The notes below the pieces were generated by a model. It did no database searches, was not told where the DNA came from, and saw nothing but the letters and a program-made list of their open reading frames with translations. Below, piece by piece: positions 36,631 to 45,323 of a DNA stretch of 64,000 nucleotides. A program made the translations under genes and the position numbers. How positions within the stretch are numbered: position 1 is the stretch's first letter; each line of letters opens with the position of its first letter. Source of the DNA: Tengunoibacter tsumagoiensis (lineage in GTDB: Bacteria > Chloroflexota > Ktedonobacteria > Ktedonobacterales > Ktedonobacteraceae); assembly GCF_003967535.1 (NCBI RefSeq), contig NZ_BIFR01000001.1, positions 4,525,001-4,589,000 of the forward strand, in the 5' to 3' direction.

Positions 36631-39414
36631 TTAAGATGGTTGTTTGACGCTCAAATGATAGTCGCCCGACTCCAGATGATAAACATGGAGTTCACCCTCT
36701 CGCTTGAGCAGTGTGATACCAGCTACTTCTTCAATTGGATCTCCACTTTCAAGGACGCTGGCTCCTTCGCATACAGGCAGTAAGAGGGTGGCCGTTGTAT
36801 TGGGTGGAACTGTTCCTCTCCAGTGGATAAAACCCGCATCATTCAGATCCCAGGCACTGGTAATGCGCCCATGTATTGAGTCGTAGCTAGCCTTCACAAA
36901 AGAGAGGGCAGGATGAATATGTGGCTGAAAAAGGATATGTTTATAACCTGATCGCTCGCCATGCTGACCAGAATCCGTCTCGATACCTGCGACATAGCGA
37001 AACAGCCAATCGCCGACAGAACCCAATGAATAGTGATTAAATGAGTTCATGGACGCATCCTGGAAGCCTTTCTCTTCCGTCCAACCATCCCAACGCTCCC
37101 AGATCGTTGTTGCGCCCTGACGAATCGAGTAGCCCCAGGAAGGAAAGCTTTCTTGCAGAAGAAGCTGATAGGCAATATCCAGCCGCCCATGCTCTGTCAA
37201 TGCGGGCAGCAGGTGTCCTACTCCCAGGAAGCCCGTTGAAAGATGGCCCCCTTTGCGTTGAATATCATCGACCAGATAGTGCGTTGCTGCGGGCCTGAGC
37301 TCTTCTGGCAAGAGATGAAAGCTCAATGCCAGCACATATGCGGTCTGTGTATCTCCTGTAATATGCCCATCTGCCGAGACATGAGCCGCATTAAAGGCTG
37401 CCTTAATCTGTTGAAAGAGCTCCTGATACTTCTGAGCATCCTCATCTTTGCCTAACGTCTCGGCAATAGAGGCCAGCAGTGAGACGCTATAGGCATAAAA
37501 AGCATCAGCAAGCACATCCTTTGAAGTCTGTGCATCAATCGAAAGCCAGTCCCCAAAATCCCACGCACCATTTCCCCCACCATTGCGCTGGGCCCGCCAG
37601 AGATGCTGAGGATTGTTGATGGTAAGAAACTCAATAGCTCGTGTCATCATCGGATAATATTGCTCTAACAGGCGAAGATCTCCATAGACGCGGCTCAGAG
37701 TCCAGGGCAGAATAATTGCTACATCCACCCAACCAGGAGCACCAACGCTTGTCTCTGTTAATGCAGGGACAATATTGGGGATTCCGCCAGAGGGGAACTG
37801 AGCATCGGCAATATCGCGCAACCATTTGGTAAAGAAACCTGCCACGTCTGCATTATAGGTTGCTGTACGAGCAAAGATCTGTGCATCACCAGCCCACCCC
37901 AGGCGCTCGTCGCGCTGTGGGCAGTCCGTTGGCACATCCAGAAAATTTCCACGCTGCCCCCACTGAATATTCTGGACCAGTTGATTGACTAAGGGGGATG
38001 AGCATTCAAAATGACCTGCCCCCGGAGTAGCGGACTGCACGACGATACCCGTTAATGAAGACAATACGGGAGTGCAGTCCATCTCTGTTAACTCAACATA
38101 GCGAAAACCATGAAACGTGAATGTGGGCTCGTAGACCTCTTCTGTCCCGGTCCCTTTAAAAATATAGGTGTCCGTTGAACAGGCTGTACGCAGATTGGTC
38201 GTATAGAGGGTGCCATCAGGATTGAGCATCTCACTGTAGCGTATCCGCACACGCGTCCCCTCCCCCCCCTGCATCCTCAGGCGAACCCAACCAACCATGT
38301 TCTGACCAAGATCAAAGATAAAGACGCCTGCCTCGGGCTGTTGCACACTTATTGGCTCCAGTTCAAGCACGCGTTGCACTGTAGGACCAATCTGTGCCGA
38401 AAGCAGGGCTGCATCCACTGGCTCGGCAACGACTTCGGACCAGCTACTGACGTCCAAAGCGGCTGTAGCCCAGTCATCCCACTCGAGCCTTGCGTCATAG
38501 AACTCCCCAAGGTAAAGATCTGCATAGCGCACTGGTCCATGTGAGATCTTCCAGGAAGCGTCTGAGATAATCCGTTGCTGGCTACCATCTTGATATGTCA
38601 GCTCGATCTGTAGCAGCGCCTGTGTGCTCATTCCATAATTATGGCGCTGTCCCCCCCCGCTGAGTACACCTGCAAACCAGCCATCAGCCAGAATCAGACC
38701 AAAACCATTCCCACCTACTTGCAACAGCGGAGTAATATCATAGGTCTGATACTGTAGACGTTGATTGTAGTCAGTCCAACCAGGACGGAAAAGATCCGCT
38801 CCAACTCTCTGCCCATTGATTGCCAATTGATAGATACCACGGGCCGTACTATATACACGAGCACGAACTACTTGCTGGTGAAGTTCAACTGCTTTATAGA
38901 GATAGGTAGAGGGAGTAATGCTCGCTAAAGCCTGCTGTGAAAGATCCTGCCAATGCTGGATCATTTGCTCAGGCGTAAGATTTAGCCACTCCATTGGCTT
39001 GGTTTGAACAGGACGAAATACCTCACTGCCTATCCATTCTGCCGACCAATCGCTCGCATGCAGTAATCCCATCTCCCAATAGGCAAGCTCATTGGTCGTT
39101 ACCCGTTGATCCTCTTCATCCCAGATCTGCACTGTCCAATAGACACGTTGTCTTGAGCGCAACGCTGGACCAGCATAAACGATCTGAATGGACTGGTCAG
39201 AAGGGACTTTTCCACTATCCCACAACAGATCTTCACCAGACTCTACTTGCTGCTGACTGGGGCCCGCCAGAATACGATAGGCTGTCTGGCGCACACCACG
39301 GCGTCCTGGCTGAGACGTGGCTAATTGCCAACTGAAACGGGGCTGCTCAACGTCAATCCCCAGCGGATTCTGGGCATACTCACAGCGCAAATGGACAATC
39401 TGAATCTGTGACAT
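36631..39414 (-). CDS. Alpha-L-rhamnosidase, GH78
   Basis: 927 residues from ATG 39414, chosen because GAAGGTGGAG precedes it; the frame runs open to 39558, but those 48 codons look non-coding. Releases terminal L-rhamnose from rhamnosides. Seen: N-terminal Bac_rhamnosid_N and carbohydrate-binding beta domains, then the (alpha/alpha)6 catalytic barrel with the hallmark PTDCPQRDERLGWAGDAQ (acidic catalytic residues) and WGYSIRQGATTIWERWDG, and a C-terminal beta-sandwich. No signal peptide is seen, so it acts on imported rhamno-oligosaccharides. Upstream is a hydrolase gene and two 12-bp palindromes. Part of a rhamnose cluster. Confidence 0.95.
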   Translation of the reverse strand: MSQIQIVHLRCEYAQNPLGIDVEQPRFSWQLATSQPGRRGVRQTAYRILAGPSQQQVESGEDLLWDSGKVPSDQSIQIVYAGPALRSRQRVYWTVQIWDEEDQRVTTNELAYWEMGLLHASDWSAEWIGSEVFRPVQTKPMEWLNLTPEQMIQHWQDLSQQALASITPSTYLYKAVELHQQVVRARVYSTARGIYQLAINGQRVGADLFRPGWTDYNQRLQYQTYDITPLLQVGGNGFGLILADGWFAGVLSGGGQRHNYGMSTQALLQIELTYQDGSQQRIISDASWKISHGPVRYADLYLGEFYDARLEWDDWATAALDVSSWSEVVAEPVDAALLSAQIGPTVQRVLELEPISVQQPEAGVFIFDLGQNMVGWVRLRMQGGEGTRVRIRYSEMLNPDGTLYTTNLRTACSTDTYIFKGTGTEEVYEPTFTFHGFRYVELTEMDCTPVLSSLTGIVVQSATPGAGHFECSSPLVNQLVQNIQWGQRGNFLDVPTDCPQRDERLGWAGDAQIFARTATYNADVAGFFTKWLRDIADAQFPSGGIPNIVPALTETSVGAPGWVDVAIILPWTLSRVYGDLRLLEQYYPMMTRAIEFLTINNPQHLWRAQRNGGGNGAWDFGDWLSIDAQTSKDVLADAFYAYSVSLLASIAETLGKDEDAQKYQELFQQIKAAFNAAHVSADGHITGDTQTAYVLALSFHLLPEELRPAATHYLVDDIQRKGGHLSTGFLGVGHLLPALTEHGRLDIAYQLLLQESFPSWGYSIRQGATTIWERWDGWTEEKGFQDASMNSFNHYSLGSVGDWLFRYVAGIETDSGQHGERSGYKHILFQPHIHPALSFVKASYDSIHGRITSAWDLNDAGFIHWRGTVPPNTTATLLLPVCEGASVLESGDPIEEVAGITLLKREGELHVYHLESGDYHLSVKQPS

Positions 39415-39461
39415 AATCACTCCACCTTCGAAAAGTATGTCAGGACAACATTCATTGTTCT

Positions 39462-39492
39462 CTCTCATGAGAGGCACGTTCTCCCATGAGAG
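39462..39492. promoter_or_regulatory. Two 12-bp palindromic sites upstream of the rhamnosidase gene
   Basis: CTCTCATGAGAG (39462-39473), a perfect palindrome, and CTCCCATGAGAG (39481-39492), 19 bases centre to centre. They lie 48-78 bases before ATG 39414 in the 110-base gap. Operator-like. Confidence 0.55.
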
Positions 39493-39524
39493 ATCCTGGC
39501 TACATTGTCCAGGAAACTTTTTCA

Positions 39525-40349
39525 CTACACACGTGCAAAATGGAGGCGTTGTAACCAATCATGACAGGAGACGGTCCAATGGTCGTCGAGGCCAAATCCA
39601 TGATCACCAAAATCTCCTCGTACATATTCATACGGTACGCCTGCGGCCTTCAGGCTTTCAGCATAGAGATCGGAATTCTCAACTACCACCCCCCGATCGT
39701 TTGTGGTATGCACCAGAAAAGCAGGAGGGGTCTGAGATGTCACATGGCGATTGGTACTTAACTCATCAAAAAGCTCCGGGGCAGGATGCTTATCATGGGC
39801 CAACAGTGAAGTAACGGGCTGATAGCTTAAAGGAAATGAGATGACTGGATAGACCGCTATTTGTGCATCTGGACGCGAGGAGACGCGCTCAATTGGATCA
39901 ACCGCAGCAGGATCGCCTGCCGTGAAATAGGTCGAAGCCAGACTCGTTAAATGGCCTCCAGCTGAGAAACCAATGATACCAATCCGCTGGGCATCTAGCT
40001 GCCACTCAGGTGCATGCGCTCGTACCAAACGCAATGCCCTCCGGACATCGATGAGCTGGGTTGGATAGATATAGGTTGGACCTAAACGATAGCGTAAAAT
40101 AAAGCTCGTAATGCCCTGGGACGCGAGCCATTCGGCCACTGGTGCCCCTTCATGATCAGCAAGCCCAATATATCCACCACCAGGACAGACAACAAAAGCC
40201 GCCCCTGTTGCCGTTCCAGCAGGAGGCAGATACACCTGGAGCGTGGGAATATGAACGTCTGGCAACGATACCTCTTCTGGCTCTGGAAAAAGTGAGCCTG
40301 GAGCCTCTTCTTCCCAGAGCCGAATATACTGATGATTAACGATCTTCAT
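39525..40349 (-). CDS. Alpha/beta-hydrolase, acetyl-esterase/BD-FAE type
   Basis: 274 residues from ATG 40349, chosen because GAGAGGA lies ten bases upstream; ATG 40382 is possible. Seen: the oxyanion-hole CPGGGYIGLADHEG, the nucleophile elbow GFSAGGH, and a C-terminal DHGFGL supplying the His, with an Asp in TTNDRGVVVEN. The family removes acetyl or feruloyl groups from plant polysaccharides. No signal peptide. Between the rhamnosidase and the fused rhamnose enzyme it may deacetylate imported rhamno-oligosaccharides; this is inference. Confidence 0.85.
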   Translation of the reverse strand: MKIVNHQYIRLWEEEAPGSLFPEPEEVSLPDVHIPTLQVYLPPAGTATGAAFVVCPGGGYIGLADHEGAPVAEWLASQGITSFILRYRLGPTYIYPTQLIDVRRALRLVRAHAPEWQLDAQRIGIIGFSAGGHLTSLASTYFTAGDPAAVDPIERVSSRPDAQIAVYPVISFPLSYQPVTSLLAHDKHPAPELFDELSTNRHVTSQTPPAFLVHTTNDRGVVVENSDLYAESLKAAGVPYEYVRGDFGDHGFGLDDHWTVSCHDWLQRLHFARV

Positions 40350-40420
40350 AACCAACTGATCCTCTCGCAATACAACTGTCATGCTTTTTAAGACTATCTA
40401 TTCTTGTTTTAGAAAAGGAG

Positions 40421-40454
40421 GGACTCAACAATAGGTGGTTCTATTGTTGAGTCC
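40421..40454. terminator. Hairpin between the RhaE-RhaW and hydrolase genes
   Basis: GGACTCAACAATAG and its exact complement, 14 bp, 6-base loop, 65 bases after the fused gene on the minus strand. No T-run follows on that strand. Confidence 0.7.
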
Positions 40455-40518
40455 AATGGTATGAATAACTGCTTTTTGTGTGCTCTTATTACTCATCCAT
40501 GCCCACAAGGATACCAGT

Positions 40519-42594
40519 TTAGCGTGTAAAGGCTGCTGCCACGCCTCCATCAACAGTCAATTGGCACCCGGTTGTCTTTTCGGCCTTACGTGAAGAGAAA
40601 TAAGCCACCGCATTGGCAATATCTTCAGGATAGATATTCACCTGCAGTACAGTCCGCTTCCGATAGTATTCTTCCAGTTGATCTGGACGAATGCCATAAG
40701 CTTCAGCACGCTCATTGCGCCAGCGTGAGCCCCAGATGGTTGAACCTTGCAGAACTGCATCTGGTAAGACAGAGTTGACGCGAATACCGAAGTCGCCACC
40801 CTCCGCAGCGATACAGCGTGCCAGATGTGCCTCCGCTGCCTTTGCAGTACTATAGGCAGCAGCGTTTTTCCCTGCGTAGATCGCGTTTTTCGACGTAATA
40901 AAGACCATACTTCCTCCCGTCCCCTGCCGCTTCATGATCTTAAACGCCTCGCGAGCCACCAGGAAATATCCCGTCGCTAGAATACTAATATTAAAGTTCC
41001 AGTCCTTTAATGTGGTCTCATCAAAGGGACTCGCCGCAGCTATGCCCGCATTATTCACAAGGATATCAACACCACCATATGTCAGAAGAGAATCAGCAAA
41101 AGATGCATAAACAGCCTCTTCATTCGTGACATCTACCCTCGAGGCCAGAGCACGTCCCTCACCAAATTCTTGATTAAGCTCTTGAGCAACTTTTTGAGCT
41201 CCCTCAAGGTTGATATCGGCAAGCACTACATGTGCTCCCTCTTTAAGCAGACGGCGTGCCGTTGCACTACCAATGCCGCCTGCTCCCCCAGTAATCAAAG
41301 CTACCTGACGTGAGAATTCGGCTTCAGGTGGCTGAAGGCTCAATTTGTAAAGCTCTAAAGGCCAGTATTCGATGGCATACGATTCGCTCGCATTTAACGA
41401 GGTGAAAATACCCAGCGCATCCGTCCCTTTCATCACAGAGATGGCACGATGGTATAATGCTTCGCTGATCTTCGCATTTGACCAGGATTTTCCTGTGTTA
41501 AGCATTCCCAGACCAGGAATAAGGATCACGCGAGGTGATGGAGTGGTGATCTGGTCTCCCTCGACTTTATTCTCTTCAAAATAAGCCTGGTACTCTTGCT
41601 TGTAGCGGGCAATTCCGGCTTTAATACGCTCAATTAACACTTCGACCTGTCCAACATTCGGCTCCCAATCAATGAACAGAGGGACACGCTTTGTGTGGAC
41701 CAGATGATCAGGGCAGGCAGCGCCAACTTGCGAAAGATGGGCGGCATTAACGCTATTGACAAAGGTCAGCACATCAGCGCTGGCATCATTCGTTACAAGC
41801 ATGCGCTGCTCCCGGCTGACCTCACCGCGCACAACGGGGAGGATCTGCACAAGCACCTGCTGACGCTCCTCAGCAGAGAGGGAGCTGTATTTCTGACCAC
41901 CAAAAAGCGGTTGAGCCTTCGACGCAGCCTGAGCCTCGATATACTGTTGGGCCTCGTTAATAATGTTGATCGTATGCTGATACGACTCCTCGCTTGTCTC
42001 GCCCCAGGTGACCAGGCCATGCTTCTCCATCAGCACTAACTCAGCCTGAGGATTAGCACGCACAGCTTCTGCAATCATCTTCGAAAGCGTAAAACCAGGT
42101 CTGATATAAGGAACCCAGGCAAAACGGTCCCCATAGATCTGCTCTGCAATGGCACGCCCTCCCTCGGTACAGCACAGGCTAATGATCGCGTCTGGATGCG
42201 TATGATCAACATGCTTAAAAGGGAGAAATGCATGCAGTAAGGTCTCGATCGAAGGACGAGGGTGCTTGCTATCAAGAATACAATGACCGAGATAAGCGAC
42301 CATCTCTTCATCTGACATCTCATCACGTTCGAGTAAAGGCTTAATATCTTCAAGGTTCAAACCGGTGAAATGCCTGGCCTGCATCGTAGCAAGATCAGAT
42401 CCACTCCCTTTCACCCACATGACTTCGATCTCACGACCACGAAAGTCTTTCGCAGTATCTTTGATCGACGTATTTCCACCACCCCAGTTAGCAACTGCCC
42501 GGTCTGATCCCAACAAATTTGAGCGATACACCAGCTCATCCAGAGCATTCTGGGCTTTCGCGGCCTCGTCATTGTTCCAGCGATTGGCAACCAC
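40519..42594 (-). CDS. rhaEW: Bifunctional rhamnulose-1-phosphate aldolase / lactaldehyde dehydrogenase-type SDR
   Basis: 691 residues from GTG 42594, which is preceded by AAGGAG at six bases. The N-terminal half is a class-II aldolase domain (HxH-type zinc site around DHTHPDA and MEKHGLVTWGE); the C-terminal half, from about residue 430, is a short-chain dehydrogenase with LITGGAGGIGSATA and the YSTAKAAE catalytic Tyr/Lys. This fusion splits L-rhamnulose 1-phosphate into dihydroxyacetone phosphate and lactaldehyde and oxidises the latter; it is known from Bacillus and Chloroflexus rhamnose clusters. Rhamnose isomerase and rhamnulokinase are not in this window. A 15-bp direct repeat lies just upstream. 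Confidence 0.92.
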   Translation of the reverse strand: MVANRWNNDEAAKAQNALDELVYRSNLLGSDRAVANWGGGNTSIKDTAKDFRGREIEVMWVKGSGSDLATMQARHFTGLNLEDIKPLLERDEMSDEEMVAYLGHCILDSKHPRPSIETLLHAFLPFKHVDHTHPDAIISLCCTEGGRAIAEQIYGDRFAWVPYIRPGFTLSKMIAEAVRANPQAELVLMEKHGLVTWGETSEESYQHTINIINEAQQYIEAQAASKAQPLFGGQKYSSLSAEERQQVLVQILPVVRGEVSREQRMLVTNDASADVLTFVNSVNAAHLSQVGAACPDHLVHTKRVPLFIDWEPNVGQVEVLIERIKAGIARYKQEYQAYFEENKVEGDQITTPSPRVILIPGLGMLNTGKSWSNAKISEALYHRAISVMKGTDALGIFTSLNASESYAIEYWPLELYKLSLQPPEAEFSRQVALITGGAGGIGSATARRLLKEGAHVVLADINLEGAQKVAQELNQEFGEGRALASRVDVTNEEAVYASFADSLLTYGGVDILVNNAGIAAASPFDETTLKDWNFNISILATGYFLVAREAFKIMKRQGTGGSMVFITSKNAIYAGKNAAAYSTAKAAEAHLARCIAAEGGDFGIRVNSVLPDAVLQGSTIWGSRWRNERAEAYGIRPDQLEEYYRKRTVLQVNIYPEDIANAVAYFSSRKAEKTTGCQLTVDGGVAAAFTR

Positions 42595-42651
42595 AATAGA
42601 CTCCTTTTTTCTGAGTAAACGTGCCTTCGACTAAGAAAGACGCGCTACAGA

Positions 42652-42681
42652 ACTAACCATATAGGTACTAACCATCCAGGT
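42652..42681. promoter_or_regulatory. Tandem 15-bp direct repeat, candidate rhamnose operator
   Basis: ACTAACCATATAGGT (42652-42666) directly followed by ACTAACCATCCAGGT (42667-42681), two mismatches. It lies 58-87 bases before the RhaE-RhaW start and close to the DeoR gene; DeoR proteins commonly use direct repeats. Confidence 0.6.
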
Positions 42682-42762
42682 TCAATTTTCTCCCATCCAT
42701 CATCTATCTACAGAAAAATTACTAGCGATGAGGGTATGAAGAAAACCATAAAACAAGAGCGA

Positions 42763-43605
42763 TTACATCTCGGCTTGCCAGACATCAATCCCTCGCTTTT
42801 TCATCTGTTGAATGATGCTCTCGGGAGCCTGAGCATCGGTGATAACCAGCTTCAAGCGTTCCAATGGACAGAATGTTGCCAGAGCGACCTGCCCCCATTT
42901 GGTATGATCTACAAGCGCGACGACCTCGCGTACCGACGAGAGCAACGCTCGCTTAAAAGCCACTTCTTCACTACTTACTTCGGTCAACCCCTCTTCTAAC
43001 GTCAATCCACGCGCCCCCACGAAAGCCGTTTTGATATGAATTTGCTCCAAAACGCCAGTCCCCCAGGTCCCTACCAGCGAGAGCGATTCCTGTCGTAACA
43101 TTCCACCAGCCATCAGAACGGAGATACCAGACTGCGAGGAGAGCTCCATGGCTGCCTTGAGGCCATTAGTGACAACCGTCAATTCACGCCTACCCTTCAG
43201 GAAAGATGCCAGAGTGAGATTGGTCGTACTGGCATCCAGCGCAATTGTGTCGCCATCCTGAACAAGGGTTGACGCTAAACGGGCAATTCTCTCTTTAGCA
43301 GTCATCTGAACTTGTTCACGAATAGCAAAAGCTGGCTCTAACCCTCCGCTCCTCCTGGAGACAGCCCCACCATGCGTGCGCACCACCAATAACCGCTCTT
43401 CTAACCAGGAGAGATCCTTACGAATCGTAACCTGCGACACCGAAAAAAGGTGGCTTAATTCCTGAACCGAAAGACGCGGAAAAGCATCTAGTGTCCTGGC
43501 AACCTCCTGCCTCCGCTCCTGAGTCGAGAAAGTCATTCCTTTTTTTGTTTCGTATGCTTTCGTTTTGTTTTCTCCAATGGATATATCACAATGTTTTTCT
43601 TTCAT
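42763..43605 (-). CDS. DeoR-family regulator (probable rhamnose regulator)
   Basis: 280 residues as drawn. Start uncertain: M24 at 43536 begins the conserved part (TFSTQERRQEV), but its AAAGGA is too close to the ATG, whereas ATG 43605 has no clear ribosome site. Seen: winged helix with SVSQVTIRKDLSWLEE and VRTHGGA, then the DeoRC effector domain with LDASTTNLTLASF and VTNGLKAAMEL. Shares only family-level similarity with the galactose-side regulator. Same direction and next to the rhamnose genes, so control by rhamnulose 1-phosphate or a similar ligand is a reasonable inference. Confidence 0.87.
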   Translation of the reverse strand: MKEKHCDISIGENKTKAYETKKGMTFSTQERRQEVARTLDAFPRLSVQELSHLFSVSQVTIRKDLSWLEERLLVVRTHGGAVSRRSGGLEPAFAIREQVQMTAKERIARLASTLVQDGDTIALDASTTNLTLASFLKGRRELTVVTNGLKAAMELSSQSGISVLMAGGMLRQESLSLVGTWGTGVLEQIHIKTAFVGARGLTLEEGLTEVSSEEVAFKRALLSSVREVVALVDHTKWGQVALATFCPLERLKLVITDAQAPESIIQQMKKRGIDVWQAEM

Positions 43606-44101
43606 ATCAACACAATATATTGGTTACCATACTTTCATTCTCTTTGTCAAGAGGTAAAAAAACGCCTGGAGAACAGAGTCTCAGGACATAGCGATAAAAA
43701 TGAACCCATTCTACAAGCAAGCAAAAAATATATACAACGATTTATACAAAATTTGGGTTTTAAGAATAGAGGAAAATAATAGATCTTGCCTCAGAGGTGG
43801 ATTTGTGCTGACAAATAAAGTAACACAAAAGAAAGTAATACACGTGTCACTTTAAAGCATGCACTAATTCGAAGCCATAGGGTGGTAAGATCTCAAACAG
43901 CTTTGTTCCGTTATTGCATAAACATTGTGTAACAGGTATAATTGCTAGAAAGCTCTAGCACTTCGAAGAAGATTTGTGAGACTGCTGGTTAAAAATCTGA
44001 AGCCATTCAGATTTCATCCACCATGTTTACCACTGCTCATATTTGCATACAGAGTTTAGCCACCCATCCCGCTAGAGGTGTTTGCTAAAGAGAGGAAAAC
44101 C
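43606..44101. other. Intergenic region between divergent units
   Basis: 496 AT-rich bases; holds the promoter of the ABC ATPase operon and, in its leader, a 9-bp hairpin AAATCTGAA (43993-44001) / TTCAGATTT (44006-44014). No coding frame supported. Confidence 0.6.
43914..43942 (+). promoter_or_regulatory. Promoter of the ATPase-chaperonin operon
   Basis: TTGCAT (43914-43919), 17 bases, TATAAT (43937-43942). Leader of about 150 bases before ATG 44102. Confidence 0.7.
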
Positions 44102-45226
44102 ATGCGCGTTCGACTCGAAAATATCTTAAAACAATATGACGAATTAGAACAGGTCACCCTGACCGGCTACAAAGGACGGCCAGCTCTTGATCATGTCAGC
44201 CTGGATATTCATGATGGCGAGACGATGAGCATCGTCGGTCCCTCCGGCTGCGGCAAAAGCACGATGCTCAAAATTGTTGCCGGCCTTGAAATGCCTCAAG
44301 CTGGTAAGTTATTCTACAATGATTTCGACATGACGAATATTAAACCGCAAGATCGTGGGATTGGAATGGTCTTCCAGGATTATGCGCTTTATCCCGTTAT
44401 GAAAGGAAAAGGTAATCTGGCTTACTATTTCCAGATGCACCAGAAATCTGAAGCCGAAATGGAAGCACGCGTCCGCCAGACTGCTGAATTGATGGGCGTG
44501 GATTTCGAACTTCTCCTTGGTCGTTTGCCCGATACCCTCTCAGGCGGTGAGAAACAGCGTGTCGCTATTGCCCGCTGTATCGTTCGTGATCCACTGGTCT
44601 TTTTAATGGACGAACCCATTGTGAACCTGGATGCCAAACGCCGCGAACGCACCCGTATTGAGATTAAGAAGTTGCTCAAAAAATTTGGCATTACGACGAT
44701 CTATGTGACTCATGATCAGCAGGAAGCTATCTTCATGGGTGACCGAATCACGGTGATGCGTGATGGGGTGATCGAACAGGTTGGCACTTTTGACGAGCTG
44801 TACTATAGTCCTGTCAATCTCTTTGTCGCAACTTTTATTGGCACCCCCCCAATAACTATTCTTCCGGTCCAGGTTGCCAATGGTCAGGTCATCGTCTCAC
44901 AGGTCAATCATGCCTGGAACTTACCAGAACATATTGCAGCCAGTCTCCCGCAAGGGGCTCTCCGCATGGGAATACGCCCAGAAGGCTGGGTCCTGAATAC
45001 TCCCGATGGAGTGACACTTTCTGTCAGCCATATCGAGCGCATCCCTACCGAACGTGCGGCTTTTGTCCATGGCAATCTTGCAGGTAAGCATATCAATGCT
45101 ATTGCCTCTCTCGAACAACCAGAGACCAAAGCTATCGCTCTCACTCCCGATTGGGATAAAGTCTATTTCTTTGCCGCAGAAGGTGAAGAGGTCATCTATA
45201 CCCCTGGGACACCCGACTTTTTTTAA
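44102..45226 (+). CDS. Sugar-type ABC transporter ATPase (first of three)
   Basis: 374 residues from ATG 44102, which follows GAGAGGAAAA; the frame extends to 44078 without a ribosome site. MalK/UgpC/MsmX subfamily: Walker A GPSGCGKST at about 46-54, Q-loop VFQDYALYP, signature LSGGEKQRVAIAR, Walker B VFLMDEPIVNLD and the H-loop VTHDQQEA, followed by a TOBE/OB regulatory domain from about residue 240. All ATPase residues are intact. First gene of a five-gene unit that contains no permease or binding protein. The D-loop reads VNLDAK, where most have SNLDAK. Confidence 0.92.
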   Translation: MRVRLENILKQYDELEQVTLTGYKGRPALDHVSLDIHDGETMSIVGPSGCGKSTMLKIVAGLEMPQAGKLFYNDFDMTNIKPQDRGIGMVFQDYALYPVMKGKGNLAYYFQMHQKSEAEMEARVRQTAELMGVDFELLLGRLPDTLSGGEKQRVAIARCIVRDPLVFLMDEPIVNLDAKRRERTRIEIKKLLKKFGITTIYVTHDQQEAIFMGDRITVMRDGVIEQVGTFDELYYSPVNLFVATFIGTPPITILPVQVANGQVIVSQVNHAWNLPEHIAASLPQGALRMGIRPEGWVLNTPDGVTLSVSHIERIPTERAAFVHGNLAGKHINAIASLEQPETKAIALTPDWDKVYFFAAEGEEVIYTPGTPDFF

Positions 45227-45323
45227 GCGCACTAATATCCAGGATCATCTATGTCGATGATTCTGGCGCAAAAAAGGACATTGATTCATCGTAGTAGCCC
45301 AAACAACAAGGAGTATACAAGCT

